Assembly (NCBI GenBank): GCA_045546875.1
Contig: JAZQDP010000067.1
Location: 1-38,910 of the forward strand
Length of the DNA: 38,910 bases
From: RUG11551 sp045546875
Lineage (GTDB): Bacteria > Planctomycetota > Planctomycetia > Pirellulales > Thermoguttaceae
Reading direction: 5' to 3'
Of this stretch, positions 15,275 to 22,467 are shown in pieces (position 1 is the first letter of the stretch; the number at the start of each line of letters is the position of its first letter). The position numbers and the translations under genes are program-made. The notes under the pieces are model-generated. The model had not been told where the DNA came from, ran no database searches, and was given only the letters and a program-made list of their open reading frames with translations.

Positions 15275-16657
15275 ATGTCGCTTCGTTTGGACTTAACCTC
15301 GTTAAAAATCGAAGATCGTATAACTCCATCTGATCGCCGGCTTGGCGTTTGGATTGCCGTTACGGTTGCAATTGGGTTTATTCTCAGCGGCGTCATTGGT
15401 TTCCTGTGGATTTTTTTAGGAGACGTGGCGCCTCAATGGCGACTGTTGGAAGAGTTTAAAAGCGTTCGCTGCGTTGTCCAGGATGCAAAAATTGAACAGT
15501 CTCAGACGAATTCCTTATATCGTCCTTTAATTTACATAAAGTTTACCATTCCTGCGGCAAATCCGGATAACGCTTCTCGATCTTCGTCCCCGAAAGAGTA
15601 TTTTGTGTGGACATACGATTTTAATACGATTTTCAATCCTGACAGCAGTTACTCTTATTCAGAAAGTGAAGCCAAAAAGCTCAAAAACGCCTTTATAGTT
15701 TCACGCGGCTATACTTGCTGGTATGACCCGCACGATCCTCAAAAAGTAGTTTTATTTTGTTGTTGGACGTGGACTAACATCCTTTTGCTTGTTGTGCCAG
15801 CCTCCCTCTTTTTACTCGGTTTAAGCTCGTTAATCCATCTGATTTATGTTTACCGGTTTGGTCGCATCATCGAAAAGAAAGCCGCCACTCAATCTGCCGG
15901 TTCAAATAATTCTGAATCCGGAACGGTTCCTGAGACACAGGAAAATGCCGCTAATTCGGATGAAAGTACTGTTATCAAACCAACCCCCAACGTTCCGTCG
16001 ATACAAAGTATAATTGATTCTCCGGGAGTAAAAATGAAATATCGGCTCCCGTTAGACAAGTCGCCGGTTTGGAGCTTGGCGGTAATTCTTATTATGTGCA
16101 TAGCCTGGGGCGCTTTGTGTTTAGCGTCCGTTTCTGTCGCGGTTGGAGGTTTTTTAGACCACCGTCCGGAATGGAGCCTCGTTATTGCTATTTTGCCATT
16201 TTTTTTGATCTGGCTGGCTTTGATATTTTATTTCTTGAGAATTGCCAAGAAGTCAACGGCAATTGCTCCAACGTTGCTTGAAATGGACGAAGCCCCGCTG
16301 CATCCGGGAGAATCTGCATCGGCTTTGCTCATTCAAATGGGCGCGTTTTATATTTTCAAATTGGAAGTAAATCTGATTTGCGAAGAAGAAGCAGTTTTTA
16401 CATACGGAACGGACGTTCGGAGTGAAAAGAATATTGTTTATCGAGCCAATTTACTTTCAGAACAGAATTTTAATATTACCTCTGACGAACGATTCTCAAA
16501 ATTCTTCGATGTTTATATTCCTGCCAACGCAATGCACTCTTTTGATTCTCCGCACAACCGCATTGTTTGGCAATTAGAAGTCTACGGCGAAGTCGAAATT
16601 CACGAAGGACAGACGCAATCGTTTACGCGCCGATTTGTTCTTGTCGTCGTTCCGTAA
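15275..16657 (+). CDS. DUF3592-like membrane protein
   Basis: 460 residues with four clear hydrophobic segments: about 26-48, 168-193, 270-292 and 298-322. Between the first two is an extracytoplasmic-type domain that contains the phrase GYTCWYDPHDPQKVVLF, the signature region of DUF3592 proteins. A Ser/Asn/Glu-rich linker (about 205-240) separates the halves. The C-terminal 130 residues form a soluble beta-rich domain (VYIPANAMHSFDSPHNRIVWQL) resembling the arrestin-like part seen in similar proteins. Function unknown. It starts 21 bases after the alpha-CTD gene without its own SD and probably shares that transcript. Confidence 0.75.
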   Translation: MSLRLDLTSLKIEDRITPSDRRLGVWIAVTVAIGFILSGVIGFLWIFLGDVAPQWRLLEEFKSVRCVVQDAKIEQSQTNSLYRPLIYIKFTIPAANPDNASRSSSPKEYFVWTYDFNTIFNPDSSYSYSESEAKKLKNAFIVSRGYTCWYDPHDPQKVVLFCCWTWTNILLLVVPASLFLLGLSSLIHLIYVYRFGRIIEKKAATQSAGSNNSESGTVPETQENAANSDESTVIKPTPNVPSIQSIIDSPGVKMKYRLPLDKSPVWSLAVILIMCIAWGALCLASVSVAVGGFLDHRPEWSLVIAILPFFLIWLALIFYFLRIAKKSTAIAPTLLEMDEAPLHPGESASALLIQMGAFYIFKLEVNLICEEEAVFTYGTDVRSEKNIVYRANLLSEQNFNITSDERFSKFFDVYIPANAMHSFDSPHNRIVWQLEVYGEVEIHEGQTQSFTRRFVLVVVP

Positions 16658-16804
16658 ACTGCGAGGAGTCTGTGAACCTGCGTTCAAAAACAAAAACTGT
16701 CTGGTTTCGCAACCCAAGATTGAGCGCACTCGTAGCAAAGTGTAACTCCGTTATTGTCTTGCAATTTCTCAACGGTTCCATCCCTCGGCTTGCCAATAAT
16801 AAAT

Positions 16805-16832
16805 AAAGCCAACGACATTCGTCGTCGGCTTT
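16805..16832 (-). terminator. Terminator of the TIGR03000-type gene
   Basis: 16805-16816 pairs with 16821-16832 (AAAGCC..GACGAC type, 12 bp with one position that pairs as G-U only in the minus-strand RNA). On the minus strand it is followed by TTTATTTATTATT. It lies 55 bases past the stop at 16887. Confidence 0.7.
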
Positions 16833-16886
16833 ACAGTTAGCATTATTTGAAGAAACAAATGCTTTGGTATTGTCTGTGAATAACAA

Positions 16887-17978
16887 CTAAAATCCTTCGC
16901 CGCTCCATTCATCAGACGGGATAACGTTCAGTTCCGGGAACGAGAACGCAACTGTCTTGACGTCGCCAGCGCTGACCGTAATCGTTTTGGATTCGGAATA
17001 GGTTTTTCCGTCTTTTTCGACGACGGCGTCGATAACGTACTGATATTTCAGACCTGGTTTAAGATTTACAGAAGCGAAAACGCGTTTTGAACCAACCGAG
17101 GTGGTTTGCGCGCCGTTGATGTAAACTTTTGCCTGGTTTGGCGCCCAGATCGTAAATACAACGCCGCGAGAAGAACGAACGTCGATGTTAGACAATCGGT
17201 TTGACGGCGCGCCGTCAGGGCTGGGTTTGCTCCAGGAAACCTGAGACGCTTTTACTTTATTGGCGTTAGCGGAATCAAGCAAAGAGTTTACTGCGTCTGG
17301 ATCTGTATCGGGCGTATCTGAAGTAGCGGGTTCATCTGTAGAGTGCGTTGGGATGTCAACAGATTCTTCTTTGACGTCTTCAGACTTGGCGGCAGGGATC
17401 GGAGCCAATGACGGCTTCTGATTTTTGTCTGGAACGAAGTCTTCGCCAGCTTCAATAGCTCGCTCGTGATCGCAGCAACCGTTAATGTTGCACAGCGGGC
17501 AGCAAGGCATTTCTTCTGAGCATAAACCGCTATTGTGGCAACATCGGAAAGAACGATGAGGACGCGGCGGAATTAACTGAGGCGTATATTCGTAAATCGG
17601 AAAACGGAAGATGCGACCGCGATACGTCCATTGAGCGCAAGGGTCTGTTCCGTAACGAGTGGGCGAATATTCGTAATAGCTTTGTTCGTAAGGGCAGCAT
17701 TGCTCAACCATCTGGGGGAAATAATATCCGCCAAAGGTGCGAGGAGCTAAACGACGAAAACCAAAGGGCGTGTAACCATATCCAGCATAGCCATACAGAC
17801 CAGGAACCGATTCGATAATTTCGTCAGTGGCAATTGCGGCGCCGGTGTCAGCCACAGCGTCTGCTACGCTCTGAGCGGCAGGGGTGGAAAGTTCCGTTTG
17901 GCAATACGCAACGCCGGCGCTTAAAATAAAAGCCAATCCAGCAACGCCTGCCATTAAAAATAGGCGATACGTCTTCAT
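16887..17978 (-). CDS. Secreted Cys-rich planctomycete protein with TIGR03000-like domain
   Basis: 363 residues. A signal peptide (about 1-25, cleaved near AYC) is followed by a Tyr/Gly/Phe-rich segment (60-90), a Cys-rich segment with 11 cysteines between 94 and 169, an acidic low-complexity linker (about 195-235) and a C-terminal domain (about 273-347) with AKVYINGAQTTSVGSKR and LKPGLKYQYVIDA. The last domain fits TIGR03000, a domain known only from planctomycetes. Start is supported by GGAGG (17986-17990, minus strand) 7 bases before the ATG. A promoter (18051-18078) and a terminator (16805-16832) frame it as a single-gene unit. Function unknown; an envelope or surface role is likely. Confidence 0.85.
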   Translation of the reverse strand: MKTYRLFLMAGVAGLAFILSAGVAYCQTELSTPAAQSVADAVADTGAAIATDEIIESVPGLYGYAGYGYTPFGFRRLAPRTFGGYYFPQMVEQCCPYEQSYYEYSPTRYGTDPCAQWTYRGRIFRFPIYEYTPQLIPPRPHRSFRCCHNSGLCSEEMPCCPLCNINGCCDHERAIEAGEDFVPDKNQKPSLAPIPAAKSEDVKEESVDIPTHSTDEPATSDTPDTDPDAVNSLLDSANANKVKASQVSWSKPSPDGAPSNRLSNIDVRSSRGVVFTIWAPNQAKVYINGAQTTSVGSKRVFASVNLKPGLKYQYVIDAVVEKDGKTYSESKTITVSAGDVKTVAFSFPELNVIPSDEWSGEGF

Positions 17979-18050
17979 AAAATATCCTCCAAAATAAAAT
18001 TTCTGTTAAGTCCATCTCAATTGATGTTTTCTAATTTACGTAGTATATAT

Positions 18051-18078
18051 ATTTTACCACGCTTTTTTAATTATTCAA
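18051..18078 (-). promoter_or_regulatory. Candidate sigma70-type promoter of the TIGR03000-type gene
   Basis: On the minus strand TTGAAT (18073-18078) and TAAAAT (18051-18056) are separated by 16 bases. The implied leader is about 65 nt and contains the GGAGG ribosome site. Confidence 0.4.
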
Positions 18079-18290
18079 GTATGAGACGTTGAAATTTTAC
18101 AAGAATTTTAAAATATCCAGTTTAACTGCATAAAAATTAGCAGTTATCATTATAATCATCGGGAAAAGAAGAAAAAAAAATCGGGGGCTAAACGGGGAAC
18201 AAAGATGAAAAGTTGGTATCCGTTGATGGACTGTATCGATTATATCGACCTTGACGGAGCTTTTGGGCTGGAAGAGTAACGATTCTATAT

Positions 18291-18318
18291 AAAAAAACCG
18301 GGGAAGGAAACTCCCCGG
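18291..18318 (-). terminator. Terminator of the MFS nucleoside carrier gene
   Basis: On the minus strand CCGGGGA (18318-18312) pairs with TCCCCGG (18304-18298) around a 7-nt loop and is followed directly by TTTTTTT (18297-18291). It lies 54 bases after the stop at 18373. Confidence 0.85.
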
Positions 18319-18372
18319 CAAATAATCCAATTAAAATGAATAGACTTTTTTCAAGTCTTTTTAGATAAAATA

Positions 18373-19938
18373 CTACGCTTGAGCGGGCTGAGCGTCTTCT
18401 TCATTCTTTTCCTCGGCTGTCGGGTTCTTGCCGAAAAAGAGGAAGAAGATAAACGCGGCTGCCATCATGACGGTGGGAACCATGAAGATCTTTTTCCAGT
18501 CGTTGGTTTGCGCCTGCAGGTATTCCTGACGCGTAATGCTGATTTCTTCCGGCTTGACTTCTTTTCCTGCCAGCTTGGACTGAACCTGAGTCAGCAGAGA
18601 TGTTACAGCGTCTTTGGGAATTGTGTTGCTCTTGTCAGCGGAAACAACGTCTGCCAGTTCTTCGGCGGTAATCTTGCCGTCTTTGGCGATAGAGGCGAGG
18701 TCAACGTTCGCTTCAGCCGCTTTGGCAGCAGCCGCTTTTTCGTCTGCAGACTGAACGTACTGAGCCAAGTCGAGCTTGTTCCAGGCGGAATTCGCCGCGG
18801 CGGGATCCGTCCAGGCGGGCAGGTCAGCAGTCGTTTCTGCAACGGTGTATTTTGTAATTGCAGGCGGGAACCATTCAACCAGATAGCCAGCCAGCAGATA
18901 GCCGCCGATCTGTCCGACGCCCAGCAGAATCATGGCGATAAAGCTCTGAACGGAGGCTTTCATAGCTTTAGGGGCGATCTTGTCGCCGTACATGTAGGAA
19001 CCGTTATAGAGGAAGCAGTAGCACATGCCGTGGAGAAGCAAACCTGCCAGAGCAAATTCAAACGCGGATTCCATGAAGCAGATGTAACGCGCCAACCAGG
19101 CGGCAATACCGATCAAAATAACGTTCTTCAGACCGAAGCGCGAAGCGAAAATCGGGAGCAGAGCCATAAACAGAACTTCGGAGAACTGGTTGAGCGTTGT
19201 CAAAGCCAATCCGCCGGGATAAGCTCGTTGACTAAGCATTGGGAAACAGGCTGCAAAGAATAGACCGCAGGCGGCGATGCCAGCGATCAAAATGGCAATT
19301 GAAAAGCAAAGGAATTGCGGCTGAGCCATCAAAGACCAGACGCTGGGAGCTTTTTCTGATGAGGTTTCTTCAGCGGCCTTGGGCGGCGTGTTGGGCAGAG
19401 TCAGGGCGTATACAGCCAGAATCAAACTGCATACCGCGCCGACATCGAAGAACTGCTTGGTATTGCCCGCGCCGAAGAACGCCTGAATAATCAGAACGAT
19501 GACAATCCAGCCGATCGTTCCGAACATGAACACGCGAGGCGCGTTGTCTTTGTTGGGAACGTGTTCAAAAACAATCGAGTTGATAAGCGGAATGGTCGGC
19601 ATGTAGAAAATACCCACCAGAATCAACGCGATCATCATAGGCATGAATTCTGTTTGTGAACCTGCATAGAACAACAAACCGGCGCAGATAAACTGCAAAA
19701 TCGAAAGAACGTACTGAGCGGACATGAACCGGTCGGCAATTCTACCGACAAACGGAGCGAACAAAGCTCCAATCGGAATGGCGGCTCCAATCCAGCCCAT
19801 TTGAGGTCCGGAAAATTTAAGAGTGTTCAATGCGTAACCGGTCAGGGCGAAGCCGTAACTGCCCCAGACGGCAAATTGTAAAAAATACGCCAGGCATAAC
19901 CGCGGATACGCCAGCGCAACGGATTTGGATTCTGACAT
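18373..19938 (-). CDS. MFS transporter, nucleoside:H+ symporter type
   Basis: 521 residues with 12 predicted membrane segments. It resembles the NupG/XapB-type nucleoside:proton symporters, starting RLCLAYFLQFAVWGSYG and with LPNTPP in the central loop. Between the last two helices lies a soluble insert of about 110 residues (roughly 375-485), rich in Ala, Lys and Asp, containing AKDGKITAEEL, the second half of an EF-hand-like loop with its first Asp positions missing. The start is backed by AAGGAG 6 bases upstream of the ATG. Substrate is inferred from family only; nucleosides are likely, but planctomycete members often sit near sugar genes. A terminator follows at 18318-18291. Confidence 0.85.
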   Translation of the reverse strand: MSESKSVALAYPRLCLAYFLQFAVWGSYGFALTGYALNTLKFSGPQMGWIGAAIPIGALFAPFVGRIADRFMSAQYVLSILQFICAGLLFYAGSQTEFMPMMIALILVGIFYMPTIPLINSIVFEHVPNKDNAPRVFMFGTIGWIVIVLIIQAFFGAGNTKQFFDVGAVCSLILAVYALTLPNTPPKAAEETSSEKAPSVWSLMAQPQFLCFSIAILIAGIAACGLFFAACFPMLSQRAYPGGLALTTLNQFSEVLFMALLPIFASRFGLKNVILIGIAAWLARYICFMESAFEFALAGLLLHGMCYCFLYNGSYMYGDKIAPKAMKASVQSFIAMILLGVGQIGGYLLAGYLVEWFPPAITKYTVAETTADLPAWTDPAAANSAWNKLDLAQYVQSADEKAAAAKAAEANVDLASIAKDGKITAEELADVVSADKSNTIPKDAVTSLLTQVQSKLAGKEVKPEEISITRQEYLQAQTNDWKKIFMVPTVMMAAAFIFFLFFGKNPTAEEKNEEDAQPAQA

Positions 19939-19994
19939 GCTTTCTCCTTGAACGACAGAAATATTACCAAATTCTCTTTTAAGAGGTACAATAT

Positions 19995-20051
19995 TTCTGA
20001 TGAATTAAACAATGATATTCTGATGAATACAATAAATACGTCTATTCTGAT
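19995..20051. repeat. Three spaced TTCTGAT repeats upstream of the MFS gene
   Basis: TTCTGAT occurs at 19995-20001, 20018-20024 and 20045-20051; the first two extend to TTCTGATGAAT. Spacing is 23 and 27 bases. They lie 57-113 bp upstream of the MFS start and may be regulator sites. Confidence 0.4.
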
Positions 20052-20235
20052 CAAATAATAATCGAAAAACAGAACTACATTTCTAATATTAAAACAAATA
20101 TTTGGGATTTTTGCAAGACGGGGGCTGGGAAGTTTTTTAAGAAAAAAAGGAATTTTAAGGTTATTCTATCATTGTCCGCGCCATAGAGACGTTTCCATTC
20201 GGCATCGTTTATGGCACTACCGTCTTTCAATCTCG

Positions 20236-22203
20236 TCATCGTAAAGTTTCTGTATTTTCCAGTAGAATTCGACCGACTTCAATAATCGTTGCAGGAGAGT
20301 GCGTAATTTCTGTGTGGGAACACTCAACAAGCAATTCACTTTCGACATCGTCCAAATGAGACGATTGATAAGAAACGACGCCGTCATTTTTAGCTCCCTC
20401 GCTGATTTGTCCGATAATCGAATGGTATGTAACATAAGGCGATTTCGTACATTTTTCCAAAGCAGGAAATATCGGCGACATAGAAGATAGCGAATCAACG
20501 CTGTTTGTATGCGCCAATAAAAACGAAGTCGCTCCGACGCCCTTATTTTTACGTTTCATCAACTCTTTGATAGAGTCTTTGATTTCTGAACTTTTGGCAA
20601 TAAACGCTTTTCCCAGAGAACGCGTTGTGAGATTTGCCATAGCGCTGCCGCGCTGCGGGACGGCAATGAAAATAACCCGGTGAATAGACGTATTGTAGCT
20701 AAATCGAAACCACGATTGCAATTTTGCCTTGAGTTCCTCTGACCCGTTAAAATTATCGAGCGATTCTCTGCTCGCCAAGTTCCAAAGATGGTCGCCGCTA
20801 TCGATGGTTTGCATTCGTGAAACCAGCCCGCCCATTGAATGTCCTACCAGAATAATCTGATCGAAAACCGGATTCGTGCGTTTCGGGTCAAGCGTCTGGC
20901 GAATTTCTGCCAAATCGGCTCTGAACTGCGCTGCCGAAACCCAGAACGGCTGACCGTTCGGATATAAATAAAACCAGAACTGGTATTTTTCACGGATTTC
21001 CGGTATAATTCTCAACGTGTTGAACATATCCAGCCACGTAATTTGAGACGACGCCAAGCCGTGAACCATTATGACTGGAATTTTATTCGGATCGTATTTT
21101 TGGGTCATGTAGAACCCTTTAAGAGTTCTACCAGATTCGGGAACAACGTCCATGAGCTTGTCTGGAGTGAACAGCCCAATCGTACCGACGTCGTCGGTTT
21201 GCACTTTATCCATCGAGGCTACCAACGCTGCTGTCCAGTCGCTTTCCAGCGGCACGTTCTTCTCTTGAATTTCTACGGAGGATTGCTCCACAGAGTCGTA
21301 GAGTTCAATCGTTAAATGCGTATCCGCCTCTGAACCGTCAAGCAAAGAGTCCCCTTCGTTGTCGAAGGCGTCCAGGTTAGGACGAACTAACGCCGTTGCT
21401 ACGGAAAACTGTCGAACAGGCGTGTATTTGCTTGCCGGATTTGATTTGTCATAGCGGTTAAGAATCATCATTCCAACGCCTAACCCCGTTTGGCAATAAC
21501 GGTTAATGGTTCCGTTGAGGTCAAAGTCAGAAGCGAATTGTATCTCCTGGATGTCTTCTTCTTTAAGGTTTGATTTTACCTTCATTTTGACGTTAAGCGT
21601 CTCTTGTCCGCCGTCAAGAACGTATTGCGCTTCAGGACGGAACGGCAATGCGTGCCGAGAGACCGCGTCCGGTTCAAGCTGAATTTGAAGAAGCCGAAGA
21701 ATGCGATCTGAAGAAGCGTTGTACAAAATGCACATATTGCGAAAATCCGGAGAATAGGAATTTCTGACAACTTCAAAGCGCGGTTCAAATAAAAATTTAT
21801 AGGTATAGACAAGACATTGAGCGTATAACCGCATTGCGTGCGGATATTGACGTTCCAGTTCCAGTTTTCTTCCTTCTTTGAAACACAGTTCAGCAACGGC
21901 GAAAAGCAGCCGAGATTCTGTAGAAGAATGAATATAGGGTTCAATTTCGTCGATTACCTGTTGACGATGATTTTTAACTTGCTTCGCCCAGTTGCAGGTG
22001 CGCAAAACCGTCATGGTTCGATCGCTAAGTTTATCGTCTGCAATAGTTATCTCTTGAGAATTTGAAACTTCCAACAATGCGGACCGGCTCTTTGCTCGCA
22101 ACATTGATTGAGGCGCAAAGCACCCAGTAAGAAGCGTTGCGCTCAACGCCAAAATCAGCGTGAACGTTACGGCGCGTCTGCAGGATAGAGAGCAAAGGAG
22201 CAT
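20236..22203 (-). CDS. Lipoprotein with C-terminal alpha/beta-hydrolase (lipase-like) domain
   Basis: 655 residues. The signal ends in the lipobox LTGC (Cys28), so it should be lipid-anchored. The first 350 residues form an unrecognised domain with helices near 90-140 and beta-rich parts beyond 200. The hydrolase domain begins with VIMVHGLASS (oxyanion region, His381) and has the nucleophile elbow GHSMGG (Ser456). The likely acid is Asp607 in KNDGVVSYQSSH and the catalytic His is His630 or His635 in CSHTEITHSP. This fits a PGAP1/lipase-like esterase acting in the periplasm or on the outer surface; the substrate is unknown. No SD is visible. It is followed by about 300 bp without a gene before the MFS carrier. 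Confidence 0.85.
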   Translation of the reverse strand: MLLCSLSCRRAVTFTLILALSATLLTGCFAPQSMLRAKSRSALLEVSNSQEITIADDKLSDRTMTVLRTCNWAKQVKNHRQQVIDEIEPYIHSSTESRLLFAVAELCFKEGRKLELERQYPHAMRLYAQCLVYTYKFLFEPRFEVVRNSYSPDFRNMCILYNASSDRILRLLQIQLEPDAVSRHALPFRPEAQYVLDGGQETLNVKMKVKSNLKEEDIQEIQFASDFDLNGTINRYCQTGLGVGMMILNRYDKSNPASKYTPVRQFSVATALVRPNLDAFDNEGDSLLDGSEADTHLTIELYDSVEQSSVEIQEKNVPLESDWTAALVASMDKVQTDDVGTIGLFTPDKLMDVVPESGRTLKGFYMTQKYDPNKIPVIMVHGLASSQITWLDMFNTLRIIPEIREKYQFWFYLYPNGQPFWVSAAQFRADLAEIRQTLDPKRTNPVFDQIILVGHSMGGLVSRMQTIDSGDHLWNLASRESLDNFNGSEELKAKLQSWFRFSYNTSIHRVIFIAVPQRGSAMANLTTRSLGKAFIAKSSEIKDSIKELMKRKNKGVGATSFLLAHTNSVDSLSSMSPIFPALEKCTKSPYVTYHSIIGQISEGAKNDGVVSYQSSHLDDVESELLVECSHTEITHSPATIIEVGRILLENTETLR

Positions 22204-22284
22204 AAACTATAGGCAACCGGTTGTTCAAGTGAAATTTTGCTATCTTTGCGATTGTTATCTCACATTTTTTGTTTGGTATGTATT

Positions 22285-22301
22285 GCTATATAATATATAG
22301 C
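22285..22301. promoter_or_regulatory. AT palindrome upstream of the lipoprotein gene
   Basis: GCTATATA-A-TATATAGC is a perfect inverted repeat and contains TATAAT on the plus strand and TATATT on the minus strand. It could hold the -10 of the minus-strand lipoprotein gene, 80-100 bases from its start, or an operator. No good -35 is seen. Confidence 0.3.
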
Positions 22302-22389
22302 TGAAAAAGTTTATCGAATTCTGTAAGATAAATCAAGATCAAATTTGAAAAGAATTCTGTGTAGAGGACAAATACAAGATGATTTCCCT

Positions 22390-22446
22390 AAAAAAACAGT
22401 TTGGAACGATCAAACAGAAAGAAGCGTTCCAAACTGCGGTAAAAAT
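22390..22446 (-). terminator. Terminator of the RND efflux operon
   Basis: 22435-22446 pairs perfectly with 22397-22408 (CAGTTTGGAACG, 12 bp, 26-nt loop). On the minus strand it is followed by TTTTTTT (22396-22390). It lies 22 bases after the RND permease stop. Confidence 0.85.
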
Positions 22447-22467
22447 AATTAAAAGTAATAATTGTTT

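Larger units (their letters stand above)
17979..18372. other. Intergenic region with promoter and terminator
   Basis: No credible gene. The part next to 17979 carries the leader and promoter of the TIGR03000-type gene. The part near 18300 carries the terminator of the MFS gene. The AT-rich centre shows no structure I can name. A small stem AGACTT/AAGTCT lies near 18342-18358. Confidence 0.6.

Noticed and set aside
16623..16886. 87-codon minus-strand frame between the DUF3592 and TIGR03000 genes
   Set aside because: It overlaps the 3' end of the DUF3592 gene and the terminator and has no recognisable sequence pattern.
18379..19263. 294-codon plus-strand frame antisense to the MFS carrier
   Set aside because: The minus-strand frame is a clear membrane carrier; the antisense product shows no domain and is a codon-bias shadow.
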